Assembly: GCA_018822105.1 (NCBI GenBank)
Contig: JAHJLB010000032.1
Coordinates: forward strand, 1 to 64,000
DNA from: Pseudomonadota bacterium
Lineage (GTDB): Bacteria; Desulfobacterota; Desulfovibrionia; Desulfovibrionales; Desulfovibrionaceae
Direction of reading: 5' to 3'
Length of the DNA: 64,000 nt
This document shows positions 43,330 through 52,355 of the stretch, in pieces. The notes beneath the pieces are model-generated. The model saw only the letters and a list, made by a program, of their open reading frames with translations. It had not been told where the DNA came from and made no database searches. The stretch's first letter is position 1. Every line of letters starts with the position of its first letter. The translations under genes and the position numbers were made by a program.

Positions 43330-43331
43330 CC

Positions 43332-44384
43332 ATGGCCGCGGCCCGGCCCAGAGTCAGCGTCTGCCTGCCCTGCCGCAACGCCGCCGCAACCCTGCCCGCG
43401 GCCCTGGACAGCCTGCTGGGCCAGACCCTCCAAGACTTCGAGATCCTCGCCGTGGACGACGGCAGCATTGACCGCACCTGGGAGGTGCTCTGCGCCTATG
43501 CCCGGCGCGATGCCCGCATCCGGCCCCTGCGCCAGCCGCATCTGGGCGTGGCCCTGGCGGCAAACGCCGCGGTGGAGGCCGGGGCAGCCCCGTACATCGC
43601 ACGCATGGACGCCGACGATCTCTGCCTGCCCAGACGCCTGGAGGTGCAGGCCGCGCTTCTCGACGCCGAGCCCAGGCTTGATCTTGTCTCCGGCCTGGTG
43701 CGCTTCGGCGGCGACCGGAAGAGGCGCCAGGGCTATGCCGCGCACGTGGACTGGCTGAACACCCTCGCCACGCCCGAGGACATCGCGGTGAACCGCTTTG
43801 TGGAGTCGCCCGTGGCCAACCCCTCGGTGATGTTCCGGCGCGAGGCCTATAACCGCCTGGGCGGCGCGCGGCAAAGCACCGGGGCCAGCCCCTTCCCGGA
43901 GGACTACGAGATGTGGCTGCGCTGGCTGGAGCGCGGGGTGCGCATGGGCAAGGCGCCGGAGGAGGTCCTCGTCTGGAACGACCCGCCCACTCGACTCTCG
44001 CGCACCCATGCGGACTACAGCCTGGAGGCCTTTGCGCGCATCAAGGCCCAGTACCTTTGGCGCTGGCTTATTCGGCACAATCCGCAGCACCCGCGCGTCT
44101 GGGTCTGGGGCGCGGGACGGGTGAGCCGTCAGCGGCTGGCGCACCTCTGCGGCATGGGGCTTGCGATCGAGGCCTACCTAGACATCGACGCGAAAAAGAT
44201 CGGGCAGAGGGTGCATGGGGTGCCGGTACTGCCGCGCGAGGCCATCCCGCCCTGCGCCGCTTCCGAGCAGGGCACCCCGTTCATTCTGGCCAACGTGGCC
44301 TCACGCGGCGCACGCGGGGAGATCAAGGCCTGGCTTCAAGGGCTGGGGTATGAACTGGGCGTGGGGGCGGTGGCAGTGGGGTGA
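43332..44384 (+). CDS. Family 2 glycosyltransferase with extra C-terminal domain
   Basis: A 350-aa GT-A enzyme: VSVCLPCRNAAATLPAALDS, AVDDGSIDRTWEV and IARMDADDLCLPRRL (DxD), then FPEDYEMWLRWLERG. After about residue 240 a small domain VWVWGAGRVSRQRLAHLC and IEAYLDIDAKKIGQRVHGVP looks like the nucleotide-binding, PglD/RfbX-like appendix seen in some glycosyltransferases. It begins 2 bp after the thiolase stop, so it is co-transcribed though functionally unrelated. Probably an envelope-polysaccharide enzyme. Confidence 0.87.
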   Translation: MAAARPRVSVCLPCRNAAATLPAALDSLLGQTLQDFEILAVDDGSIDRTWEVLCAYARRDARIRPLRQPHLGVALAANAAVEAGAAPYIARMDADDLCLPRRLEVQAALLDAEPRLDLVSGLVRFGGDRKRRQGYAAHVDWLNTLATPEDIAVNRFVESPVANPSVMFRREAYNRLGGARQSTGASPFPEDYEMWLRWLERGVRMGKAPEEVLVWNDPPTRLSRTHADYSLEAFARIKAQYLWRWLIRHNPQHPRVWVWGAGRVSRQRLAHLCGMGLAIEAYLDIDAKKIGQRVHGVPVLPREAIPPCAASEQGTPFILANVASRGARGEIKAWLQGLGYELGVGAVAVG

Positions 44385-44488
44385 CATTGCCCCACCCCGC
44401 CTCGGCCCAAGCTGAGCGGACTTGCCAGCGCCCCTCCCACAATGTATACACGCTTTCCCAAACGGCATCAGCCCGCCTCATCAAGTGC

Positions 44489-44584
<96 letters not shown>

Positions 44585-44647
44585 GCATTGAAATCGTTGG
44601 AGATTTCCAGACGATACCTGATATTACTGCACCTTTGCGGTTGAAAA

Positions 44648-44665
44648 TGGGACACAACTGGGACA
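44648..44665. repeat. Direct repeat pair TGGGACA (11-bp spacing), left end of element 3
   Basis: TGGGACA occurs at 44648-44654 and 44659-44665; inverted copies (TGTCCCA) follow around 44684 and 44706. The pair is repeated at the right end of the element, so these are probable integrase arm sites. They lie upstream of the integrase start and could also repress it. Confidence 0.65.
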
Positions 44666-44737
44666 TATTCGCCCTGTTGTGTCCCATTTTGGGTTACACG
44701 GATATGTCCCATTTCTGGGGCCAGCCGAGGCAACCGC

Positions 44738-46429
44738 ATGTGCAAGATCAAGTATGTTCACCGCCGCAAGAACAGCGGCAAATACCAGTTCCGGCAAAAT
44801 GTCCCTGCCGACCTGCAAGAGGTTCTCGGCAAGAAGGTGATCAAGCGGTCGCTGGACACGATGGACAAGCGCACAGCCGGGAAGATTGCCGCCGCTTACG
44901 CAGCCGAGAACAAACGGCTTTTCAAGAAGCTCAGAGAGGATAAGGACAAGCCGATTGATCCGGCTCTCCTCAGCTATGAGCTATACCGCTTCCTCGACCA
45001 GCTTCAAGCAGAGGACCAGATCAAAAGGGCCAACAAGCCTCCTCTGCACCCCGCCTTTGCCCACTTGCCAGACAGCGCCTTGCCAAAGGAACCAACATCA
45101 CGACAACTGATGTTGGATGAAATGCAACTGGCGCTTTACCAAGCTGATTACAGTTTCATCCAAGGGCATATTGACGCCTTCATCCGTGCAAGCGGCTTCT
45201 CCGTTGAACAAGGCTCAGTGGCTTACAACCAGATCGCCCGTGGGGTCTTTGAATCCCTCATCAAGTACAACGCAATCGCCCTGAAACGAGCCGAAGGTGA
45301 CGTTCTGGGTGCAACCCTCATGCAGACCAACTTGCTCCAGCCCGTTCAGAAGCCGGAGGTCGCCAGAACTTCGCCTAAGCTGTCAGAGATGTTTGAGTCA
45401 TGGGCGAAAGAACACGAGAAGGCTGGAGGGGCGAAGCGCACCATCAGTGATTTCCACACCCATTTGATCCGGTTCATCGATCTCCATGGCGATCTGGCAG
45501 TGCACAAGATCACCACAGCCCACGTGGTCACATTCAAAGACGCTGCGCTGTTCTTGCCGAAGTGCATGAGCAATGCCGAACGAGACCTTCCCTTCACACA
45601 GCAGGTTGAACTTGGGAAGGCTGATCCCAGCCGAGAGAAAGTTGCGCCTCGCACAGTGAACGACAAGGTTCTGGGAGCGCTTTCGGCTGTGCTCGGGCAT
45701 GCACGAAACCAAAATGCCATCCAGATCAATCCGGCCTCCGGGGTCAAAGTCAAACACAGCAAACGGGCCTCGCCGCGAAGACTCCCCTATTCGACCGAAG
45801 ACTTGAACCTGATCTTTCGCTTCCCCATCTACACCGAGGGTGAACGGCCCCGAGCGGGAGCGGGCGAAGCGTCTGTGTGGCTGCCGTTGCTGGCCATGTA
45901 CACGGGGGCGCGACTTGAAGAGCTTGGCCAAATCCTCACCAATGACGTGAAGCAAGAAAGCGGAATCTGGTTCATCGACATGCTCAACATCGAAGAGGGC
46001 GGGGGCCACACTTTCAAGAATGATGGTTCCCGGCGGCAAGTCCCAATCCACAAGACGCTGATTGCCCTCGGCATCCTCGGTTATGTGAAACACATGCGCA
46101 ACAAGGGACACGAGCGGCTCTTCCCTTACCTGCAAAGTGCACAAGAGGAAGTCACGGCAAACTATTCAAAGTGGTGGGGCCGCTATGCCCGTGATCATGG
46201 CGGATTCGGAAAACAGAAGGTTTTTCACAGCCTTCGCCACACGGCCAAGGACGCCTTCCGAAACTCCGGTATTGCCGCTGATCTCCGTGATGCGATTCAA
46301 GGCCATGCTCGGGCAACCGAAGGTGACAAGTACGGCGTAGGGTTCTCCCTCAAAGTCCTGAAAGAGGCGATGGATCGGCTGGAATATGATGTGGATTTGA
46401 GCCATCTGGACATGACGCCACGCAGTTGA
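44738..46429 (+). CDS. int: Tyrosine recombinase of element 3 (DUF6538-type N-terminus)
   Basis: A 563-aa integrase, larger than those of elements 1 and 2. The N-terminus (KYVHRRKNSGKYQFRQNVPA) is the DUF6538 domain common in tRNA-targeting integrases. Catalytic positions: TGARLEELGQIL near 388, HSLRHTAKDAFR near 496, GHAR near 522 and DKYGVG near 531. It integrates element 3 at tRNA-Ser. The region between residues 70 and 210 is a helical insert typical of this class. ATG 44738 starts right at the domain. Unrelated in sequence to the tRNA-fMet integrases apart from the catalytic core. Confidence 0.92.
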   Translation: MCKIKYVHRRKNSGKYQFRQNVPADLQEVLGKKVIKRSLDTMDKRTAGKIAAAYAAENKRLFKKLREDKDKPIDPALLSYELYRFLDQLQAEDQIKRANKPPLHPAFAHLPDSALPKEPTSRQLMLDEMQLALYQADYSFIQGHIDAFIRASGFSVEQGSVAYNQIARGVFESLIKYNAIALKRAEGDVLGATLMQTNLLQPVQKPEVARTSPKLSEMFESWAKEHEKAGGAKRTISDFHTHLIRFIDLHGDLAVHKITTAHVVTFKDAALFLPKCMSNAERDLPFTQQVELGKADPSREKVAPRTVNDKVLGALSAVLGHARNQNAIQINPASGVKVKHSKRASPRRLPYSTEDLNLIFRFPIYTEGERPRAGAGEASVWLPLLAMYTGARLEELGQILTNDVKQESGIWFIDMLNIEEGGGHTFKNDGSRRQVPIHKTLIALGILGYVKHMRNKGHERLFPYLQSAQEEVTANYSKWWGRYARDHGGFGKQKVFHSLRHTAKDAFRNSGIAADLRDAIQGHARATEGDKYGVGFSLKVLKEAMDRLEYDVDLSHLDMTPRS

Positions 46430-46556
46430 TTTCAGTCACGTTGCAACTGCGCAGCCCTTGTCCCAAGCGCAAATCACGAAAAATCGCCCTTCCGAAATTT
46501 TGGCGTACAATGCTGGCCTGCTCATCTCGGGATTTCTTCCAGAGGGGGGAGTCTGG

Positions 46557-47921
46557 CTACTTGATCACCGGCACGACACCACACTGCCACTGGAAGGCTT
46601 GTTCCATTGCCTCGACCAAGGCAGCTTCATGCCGAGCCTGAACCACGAAGCTGTCGTGAATGGGCAGGGCGACGACCCCCTGTTTGGCGAGGGTCAACAT
46701 CACCCGCTCCGCGATCTGGGCGTCTTCATACTGGAGCTTGACGCCAACGTTTGAGGAGAAGTGCTTGGCGATGGGCTTGTGCCGCATTTTCAGCTTGGCG
46801 GTGATCTCGTCCAGATCAAGGGCCGCGACTCTGGATCGCTCCTCATCCGTGAAGTTCTCGTGTCTGTCGCGATGCCAGACGAAGGCCTTCTTCACGCTCT
46901 CGCCACGCTTTGCGTTGATCATGACCAACAGGAGCTTCTTGGCGACTCTGCGGACCAGTTCATCACCTTCGTGTCCTTCGACCTCATAGGGCTTGTCCGG
47001 TGGGAGCTGGCCCGTCTCGCGGGCATAGAGCAAGGTTGGGTGGATTGCGCTGTAATCTTTCTCCACCGTGGCCTCGCCGTCGATCAGAATCCGTTTGCGC
47101 AACCCCTCGCCGATATCCATCCACCAGCAGCGATAGAAGCGTCCGCCTTGCTTGAAGCTCCCGTTGGCGAAGATACGGTGCATGGCCTTACGCCAATACC
47201 GGATCGGCATGCTTCTATGACGCTTCCTCTGTTCATTCAGGTCGGCCAGCTCATCTGAGGTCATGTCCAGCCTGATGTCCACCTTGGACAGCACCTCGTT
47301 GAGCTGGGTCAGGTGCTTCCGCATCCGGGCCACTTCCACTGTGTCCCGCTCGTAGTCCACCGCCTTCCCGTCGTCATCCCGCAGGATGATCGTCTCTGCA
47401 TGGGGCGACAGAGTGACCATGTTCTCGGTCCATGCCTCGAAGACCTCCCGGAGCTTCCGGGTCGAGCGCATCTTGGACGTCTTCCCCTTCTTGGCCGGGT
47501 CGCGGCGGTCATAGAAGCCCATGGCGTGTTCGATGAAGCCGAACTCCGCCAATCTGTCCACAACGCTGGTCAGGAAGCGATGGGAGATGCGCAGGGGGTT
47601 GTCGCGCGATTTCGAGGCGTAGTTGTTCTTGTCGCGGCTGTAGGCTACCCACGTCACGTTTCCGATAACGTGAGCGACGAAGAGATTCATCACGACGATT
47701 GTCAGATGCTTCCGGTACTTGTCATCATCCTTGAGGGTGTGATCACTAATCTGATCCATGAGCGATGCAATGTCGGCTAGAACCGTCCCGGCATGGCTCC
47801 AGAGGCTCAGATCAAGCAAGATGTTCTTGTCGTATGTGAGTTGCTCTCCTCCGTGGGTGAAAATCCCTGTGGTGAAGAGTTCCTGTAGTGTTTCTGTCTT
47901 TGCCTGATTCAGTTCCTGCAT
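46557..47921 (-). CDS. Polymerase-like protein of unknown type
   Basis: A 454-aa protein. VEKDYSAIHPTLLYA (286-300) resembles polymerase motif A (metal Asp in DYSxxxPxLLY), KKLLLVMINAKRGESVKKAF (328-347) resembles motif B with its Lys, and GVVALPIHDSFVVQA (415-429) resembles family A motif C (HDE/HDS). The order A-B-C is right for a palm domain. The remaining sequence is unfamiliar; no exonuclease or primase is visible. Start ATG follows TGTGGAG. Similar uncharacterised proteins are known from proteobacterial islands, as I recall. It may replicate or repair the excised element; activity is unproven. Confidence 0.65.
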   Translation of the reverse strand: MQELNQAKTETLQELFTTGIFTHGGEQLTYDKNILLDLSLWSHAGTVLADIASLMDQISDHTLKDDDKYRKHLTIVVMNLFVAHVIGNVTWVAYSRDKNNYASKSRDNPLRISHRFLTSVVDRLAEFGFIEHAMGFYDRRDPAKKGKTSKMRSTRKLREVFEAWTENMVTLSPHAETIILRDDDGKAVDYERDTVEVARMRKHLTQLNEVLSKVDIRLDMTSDELADLNEQRKRHRSMPIRYWRKAMHRIFANGSFKQGGRFYRCWWMDIGEGLRKRILIDGEATVEKDYSAIHPTLLYARETGQLPPDKPYEVEGHEGDELVRRVAKKLLLVMINAKRGESVKKAFVWHRDRHENFTDEERSRVAALDLDEITAKLKMRHKPIAKHFSSNVGVKLQYEDAQIAERVMLTLAKQGVVALPIHDSFVVQARHEAALVEAMEQAFQWQCGVVPVIK

Positions 47922-47931
47922 GTAATCTCCA

Positions 47932-47964
47932 CAAAAAAGGAACGTGCGCTACATAAACGCACGT
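47932..47964 (-). terminator. Hairpin terminator between RM operon and polymerase-like gene
   Basis: ACGTGCG/CGCACGT (47942-47948 with 47958-47964) followed on the minus strand by a six-T run. It would terminate transcription of the hsd operon just 10-20 bp before the next start codon, so the polymerase-like gene either has attenuation-type control or depends on read-through. Confidence 0.7.
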
Positions 47965-48173
47965 CCAACTAACTAAGTAAAAAAGTCGTACAACAGTTGG
48001 TGCTAAACGAAATGTGCGTTCCTTGACCGAGAGCGGTCTTGAGCTTGCAACAGGACGAGGACGGTGTCAGGGCATTTTCGCGCAGGCCGAAATCGTGGGT
48101 CCAAACGCGGAGCCTTGCGGTGAGTGAGCATATGCGTCGCCCCCTGAAGAAGGCATGGCCCATTGCTGGCCTG

Positions 48174-48896
48174 TCACTTCTTTTGGGGCAACTCCTTCGC
48201 TCGTGCCGGGATCGTGTACACACCCTGAAGAAGGTGGTCGATAACATCAAAGGCCGCATTCAGCTCGCCCAACGAGTGCGGTTCTACATCATGGGCAGCA
48301 GCATTCCCAAGGATTCTGAGACTGTGAAGGATGCCTGCACCGTCCTTGGTGATGAGCCCTTTCTCAACCATGGCATCAATCCGCTTCTCAAGGTCTCGTC
48401 CCTTGGCATCACATTCCTTGCAGACCGTTTCGAGCACCGCTCGAATTCCAACACCAGCAAGAACTGGCAGTTGGCTGTCCAACGCCTTCACGGCTTCGTT
48501 ATAGATGCGCGCGACTTTGGGAGGGAGCACTCCTTCGGAATCAAAGAGTTGACGGGATGGAGTCGGCTCTATCGGGAACAGCTTCGTCCCCATCCATCCA
48601 TCATCTTCGCTGAACACCTGAGTCAAGTACACGCTCACTTTGCGACAGCCACCGCATTGTATCGTGTAAAAGTCTTCACAGAAATCAACGGAGTTCACAG
48701 AATCGCCGCCACCGGGTTCCAGCCCCTCATATGGCTCATCATAGTAATTTTGCCGTTCAATGCATCGAACATGTGCCATGATCTTGTGGTACGTGTCATT
48801 CTCGCAATGCGGACAATGGATTCTGATCTCATCACCCAGCTTCTTCGTGACCACCTGTGCATAGGTCTCATGATCGGACACATGCATGTGCTTCAT
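48174..48896 (-). CDS. DUF4145-domain protein at the end of type I RM operon
   Basis: A 240-aa protein. The N-terminal zinc ribbon has CPHCENDTYHK and CGGCRK. The C-terminal DUF4145 is seen as LPPKVARIYNEAVKALDSQL, GVGIRAVLETVCKE and LHSLRILGNAAAHDVEP. DUF4145 domains occur at the N-terminus of HsdR (as in this very operon) and as free proteins in restriction operons. Its role is probably in complex assembly or control. It overlaps hsdS by 4 nt. Confidence 0.88.
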   Translation of the reverse strand: MKHMHVSDHETYAQVVTKKLGDEIRIHCPHCENDTYHKIMAHVRCIERQNYYDEPYEGLEPGGGDSVNSVDFCEDFYTIQCGGCRKVSVYLTQVFSEDDGWMGTKLFPIEPTPSRQLFDSEGVLPPKVARIYNEAVKALDSQLPVLAGVGIRAVLETVCKECDAKGRDLEKRIDAMVEKGLITKDGAGILHSLRILGNAAAHDVEPHSLGELNAAFDVIDHLLQGVYTIPARAKELPQKK

Positions 48897-50416
48897 GTCT
48901 TTGTCCTCGTCTTCTTCTTGCCTGTCCCCGCTTCCCGCTCCGCCTTGATCCGCTCCAGCAGCACCGATGCAGGCTCGTCGTTCGGGTCTTGGGGCACGAG
49001 TTCGCCTCGGAAGGCCTTGGCGAGGATGGACTGCTCGAGCTTGGCGACTTGTCCCATCAGGCCGATGCTGTTCTCTCTCTGCCCTTTGATGACCGACAGA
49101 GCCTGTTTCACCTTCTTCGCAAGCTCCACCTGCTCTTCATGTGGTGGTATTGGCACGGCAAGAGCTTTCAGCTTCGAGCCGTTGATGTTCGCCTGTCCGA
49201 CCTGCTGGCTCACGTTTTGTGAAACCCATTGGCGACCAAAAGGAGAGTTGATGTACCACACAAGGACTTCAGGGGCGCTCAGCAACACTCTGACTCGAAT
49301 CAGGTAGGACGCGAAGGAGAACTCCTCATCGCGATCGAACATGGCCGTCTTACCGACAAGTTCTGCACTGTTCGTCCTGTTGAAAAGGATGTCACCATGT
49401 TGCAGGCGCAGTTCGGTGAGGTCATCGTGACTGCGATCCAGATATTTCAGGTCATCATAGACAAGAGCGCCATCAACGATATTCCCCATCCGTAAGACAG
49501 GCATCTGCGTCTCATCGTCTGAGGTCTTCGCGGATGTTCCGTACCTAACATCGCAGGCCAGCTCTTCAACCTTCGCCCAGCACCACCCCTCCGGCAGTTC
49601 CGGCAACCCGGTCGCATCAACCGGCTCCGGCTCCGTGTACTTGGCCTTCCACTGGTCGTCCTTGGGCTTGATGCCCTTGGCCCGCATCTTGGCGAGTTCG
49701 GCTTCTTCCCAGCGGGCGCGGCGTTCGGTGCGGATGCGCTCCAAAAGCTTCTCGGCTGGCTCCACATCGGGATGCTGCTTGCGCCACTCTGCGGTCAGGT
49801 CACCACGAAAGGCGGCGGCAAGCACGGACTGCCGGAACTTCTCCAGCAGCGGCCCCACCGCCTTCAACGCCTCACGGGCGCGGCGGCTCTTGGCTTGGAG
49901 CGCATCGATCTTGTCTGCGATGCAGCGTTGTTCGGTGAGGGGGGGGAGCGGAATCTGAAAGTTTCCGATCTTGGCCTTCGTGAGAGCCTGTCGCGTCGCT
50001 CCAGATTGCATGTCCATGATCTCCCTCTGCATCTCTGGCGACGCCAGGAAATGAGAGAGAAATCGTGGTTGAAAACCACCATTGGAGCGAATGATGCTCA
50101 CATGCTGGTTGACACGCGCTCCCTCCATTTCTGGGGGAGCGGTGGTCACGCGACCAATCGACGCACCCGTGATGTTCAAGAGAACGTCATCAGCTTCCAC
50201 GACGACTGACTTGAGTTTTTCAGCTTGTTTGTCATCAAGGAGCACTAGGCCATCTTCGACGAAGCCATGAAAATGGATGTTCATCGAACGGATTAACGGT
50301 GTCCCTGTTGTCTTGTAGGTGAACTTTCCGCCTCTTGGAGTCGCCCCGCTCCCAATTTTCGTCGTCAGATCTTCCAGTAAGGCGGTTTCCCAATGGGCGG
50401 GCATCAGACGCGTCAT
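48893..50416 (-). CDS. hsdS: Type I RM specificity subunit HsdS (second system)
   Basis: A 507-aa HsdS with two target-recognition domains and long coiled-coil spacers. First TRD: AHWETALLEDLTTKIGSGAT to IPLPPLTEQRCIADKIDALQ. Second TRD: LPEGWCWAKVEELACDVRYG to VPIPPHEEQVELAKKVKQAL. The phrases SVLAAAFRGDLTAEW and SILAKAFRGELVPQDP close each spacer. Overlaps hsdM and the DUF4145 gene by 4 nt each. Clearly different from the HsdS of element 2, so the two systems recognise different targets. Confidence 0.95.
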   Translation of the reverse strand: MTRLMPAHWETALLEDLTTKIGSGATPRGGKFTYKTTGTPLIRSMNIHFHGFVEDGLVLLDDKQAEKLKSVVVEADDVLLNITGASIGRVTTAPPEMEGARVNQHVSIIRSNGGFQPRFLSHFLASPEMQREIMDMQSGATRQALTKAKIGNFQIPLPPLTEQRCIADKIDALQAKSRRAREALKAVGPLLEKFRQSVLAAAFRGDLTAEWRKQHPDVEPAEKLLERIRTERRARWEEAELAKMRAKGIKPKDDQWKAKYTEPEPVDATGLPELPEGWCWAKVEELACDVRYGTSAKTSDDETQMPVLRMGNIVDGALVYDDLKYLDRSHDDLTELRLQHGDILFNRTNSAELVGKTAMFDRDEEFSFASYLIRVRVLLSAPEVLVWYINSPFGRQWVSQNVSQQVGQANINGSKLKALAVPIPPHEEQVELAKKVKQALSVIKGQRENSIGLMGQVAKLEQSILAKAFRGELVPQDPNDEPASVLLERIKAEREAGTGKKKTRTKT

Positions 50417-51843
50417 TGATCTTCTCCACCCTCTAGCATGGCCGTCAGCTCTTCCATCTCCAGCATGGCGATCCGCAGATTCTCCATGATCTGGCCTGCC
50501 AGCTCTTCCGGCTCCGGCAGGTCGTCGGCATGGTCGGCGTTCTCGTCACGGAGCCAGGTGATGTCGAGGTTGTCGGCCCGGAGAGATAAGTCATCACGTG
50601 AGAAGCAGCGGAAGCGGCCTTCGTCGCCCTGATCCTTCCGCTCCGTCCCGCCGTTGGGGTCGTCGCCGTAGGCCTTCTCAAACTCCTCGAAGTGAGCGCG
50701 GGTGAGTGGGGTGCGCTTGCCGTAGTTCGGCATGTTGGTCCGCAGGTCGTAGACCCAGACCGCCTTGGTGTTGCCCTTGTCGGTCTCGCCGCGCCGGAAG
50801 AAGAGGACGTTGGTTTTGACCCCCTGCGCGTAGAAGATGCCAGTGGGCAGGCGCAGGATCGTGTGCAGGTCGCACTTGTCCATGAGGTCGGTGCGAATCC
50901 TGCGGCCCGTGTTGTCCTCGAAGAGGACGTTGTCGGGCAGGACCACGGCGGCGCGGCCACCCGGCTTCAAGCCCCTGTAAATGTGCTGGAGGAAGGCAAG
51001 CTGGCGGTTGTTGGTCGGGAAGGTGAAGTCGTCCCGGCGCGTGTGTCCTCCGCCCGTGGACGTGCCGAAGGGCGGGTTGGTCAGGATCAAGTCCGCCTTC
51101 TGCATGGACGCGCCCTGCGGCCCGAGGGTGTCGCCAAGGGCAATGGGGGTCTCGATGCCATGAAGCATGAGATTCATGAGGCAGAGGCGATGCACGTCCT
51201 GCACCAGCTCCATGCCGTGATAGGCCTGCCGCCGCTGGAAGTTCTGCTTCGACTCGGGCAACTTGTAGAGGTTGCCGGTGCGCGCCCGGATGTAGGCATC
51301 CGCGTTGATCAGAAAGCCGCCCGTGCCTGCCGCCGGGTCTTGGATGATCTCCCCGGCCTGCGGCTGCATGAGGTCCACCATGGATTCGATGAGCCGACGC
51401 GGGGTGAAGTACTGCCCAGCCCCGCGCTTGGTCTCCGTGGCGTTCTTCTCCAGCAGACCTTCATAGAGGTCGCCCAACCCCTCTTCCCGTGCGCTGAACC
51501 AGTCCAGCTCGTCGATGGAGTCCACGAGCTTGCGCAGGTTCCTCGGCTGCTGGATGACGCTGGCGGCGTTAGCATAGATGTCCTGCACCAGCTTGGAGCC
51601 CTCGGAACCGAGGTCGATGAGCATTTTTTTGTAGAAGGTGAGCTGCTCAACTCCATCGATCCCGACGAGCTTCTTCCAGCGGTATGCTTCCGGGAGCTGG
51701 CTTTCCTTCTCTGTCTCTTCCGCCATCTTGAGGAAGAGCAGGTAGGTCAGCTCATTCACGTACTGGTGGTAGGTGACGCCGTCACCACGGAGGATGTCGC
51801 AGAACTTCCAGAGCTTCTGGACGATGTCTTGTGTTGTGGTCAT
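50413..51843 (-). CDS. hsdM: Type I RM methyltransferase subunit HsdM (second system)
   Basis: A 476-aa N6-adenine methyltransferase of standard length. HsdM N-terminal domain (QKLWKFCDILRGDGVTYHQY), SAM motif QDPAAGTGGFLINAD near 166-180, catalytic ILTNPPFGTSTGG near 250-262. Forms the methylase with HsdS. Overlaps the membrane-protein gene and hsdS by 4 nt (ATGA) on either side. No coiled-coil extension, unlike the HsdM of element 2. Confidence 0.96.
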   Translation of the reverse strand: MTTTQDIVQKLWKFCDILRGDGVTYHQYVNELTYLLFLKMAEETEKESQLPEAYRWKKLVGIDGVEQLTFYKKMLIDLGSEGSKLVQDIYANAASVIQQPRNLRKLVDSIDELDWFSAREEGLGDLYEGLLEKNATETKRGAGQYFTPRRLIESMVDLMQPQAGEIIQDPAAGTGGFLINADAYIRARTGNLYKLPESKQNFQRRQAYHGMELVQDVHRLCLMNLMLHGIETPIALGDTLGPQGASMQKADLILTNPPFGTSTGGGHTRRDDFTFPTNNRQLAFLQHIYRGLKPGGRAAVVLPDNVLFEDNTGRRIRTDLMDKCDLHTILRLPTGIFYAQGVKTNVLFFRRGETDKGNTKAVWVYDLRTNMPNYGKRTPLTRAHFEEFEKAYGDDPNGGTERKDQGDEGRFRCFSRDDLSLRADNLDITWLRDENADHADDLPEPEELAGQIMENLRIAMLEMEELTAMLEGGEDQ

Positions 51844-52355
51844 GATTTCCTTATCTTCAAGCTTCTGCCTCGTTCAAAATCCAATCCGACTTCCATTTTC
51901 GATTTGTCATAGTCGAAAATGAAAACGCGACGAAAACCAAACCACGTCTCAGACGCTACAACTTGCAACCGAATATAGTCGCCATCACGAACATCTTTCG
52001 TGAATGGGTCTAGCCCTGGAATGACCCAAGCTCCCTGTTCTTTATCGTGGCACAGGCCACGTTGCTTCATGGCGAGTATCTTATTGCGCTTAATGCGAAT
52101 TACCTCAAAGTCAGCGATGTTGTCCCCGTTCTCTCTGTTAGGGTGGCTTACGAAGGACAATGCCAAGTCGATGTCAACGATGGGTCGAAAAACCGTTTTG
52201 TTGACAATCTTCAATGACAGCTTTCCATTGTGAACAAGGACCTTTGGCGCAGCTCTGACAACTGGACGCAGCAGCAGTTGCCATACCCACACGAGGATTG
52301 AGGCCACAAAGCCTGACACGATCCCTACGATCAGGTCGCTGTTACTCATGGTCAC
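51840..52355 (-). CDS. Small membrane protein within the hsd operon
   Basis: A 171-aa protein with one N-terminal membrane segment (LIVGIVSGFVASILVWVWQLLL) followed by a beta-rich soluble domain of about 130 residues (KVLVHNGKLSLKIVNKTVFR; WVIPGLDPFTKDVRDGDYIR). It sits between hsdR and hsdM with overlaps of 4 nt on both sides, so it is an integral member of the operon. No type I RM subunit of this kind is standard. It may be a passenger defence gene or tether the complex to the membrane. Start could be the GTG at 52355 or ATG at 52349. Confidence 0.8.
   Translation of the reverse strand: MTMSNSDLIVGIVSGFVASILVWVWQLLLRPVVRAAPKVLVHNGKLSLKIVNKTVFRPIVDIDLALSFVSHPNRENGDNIADFEVIRIKRNKILAMKQRGLCHDKEQGAWVIPGLDPFTKDVRDGDYIRLQVVASETWFGFRRVFIFDYDKSKMEVGLDFERGRSLKIRKS

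Noticed and set aside
42390-43331. Plus-strand frame upstream of the glycosyltransferase giving a possible 664-aa fusion
   Set aside because: The first 314 codons are the shifted frame of the TtuA-type gene; the glycosyltransferase starts at ATG 43332.
44738-46429. Integrase 3 acting on tRNA-fMet
   Set aside because: Its element ends in exact tRNA-Ser 3' duplications, and its N-terminal domain and arm repeats differ from those of integrases 1 and 2.
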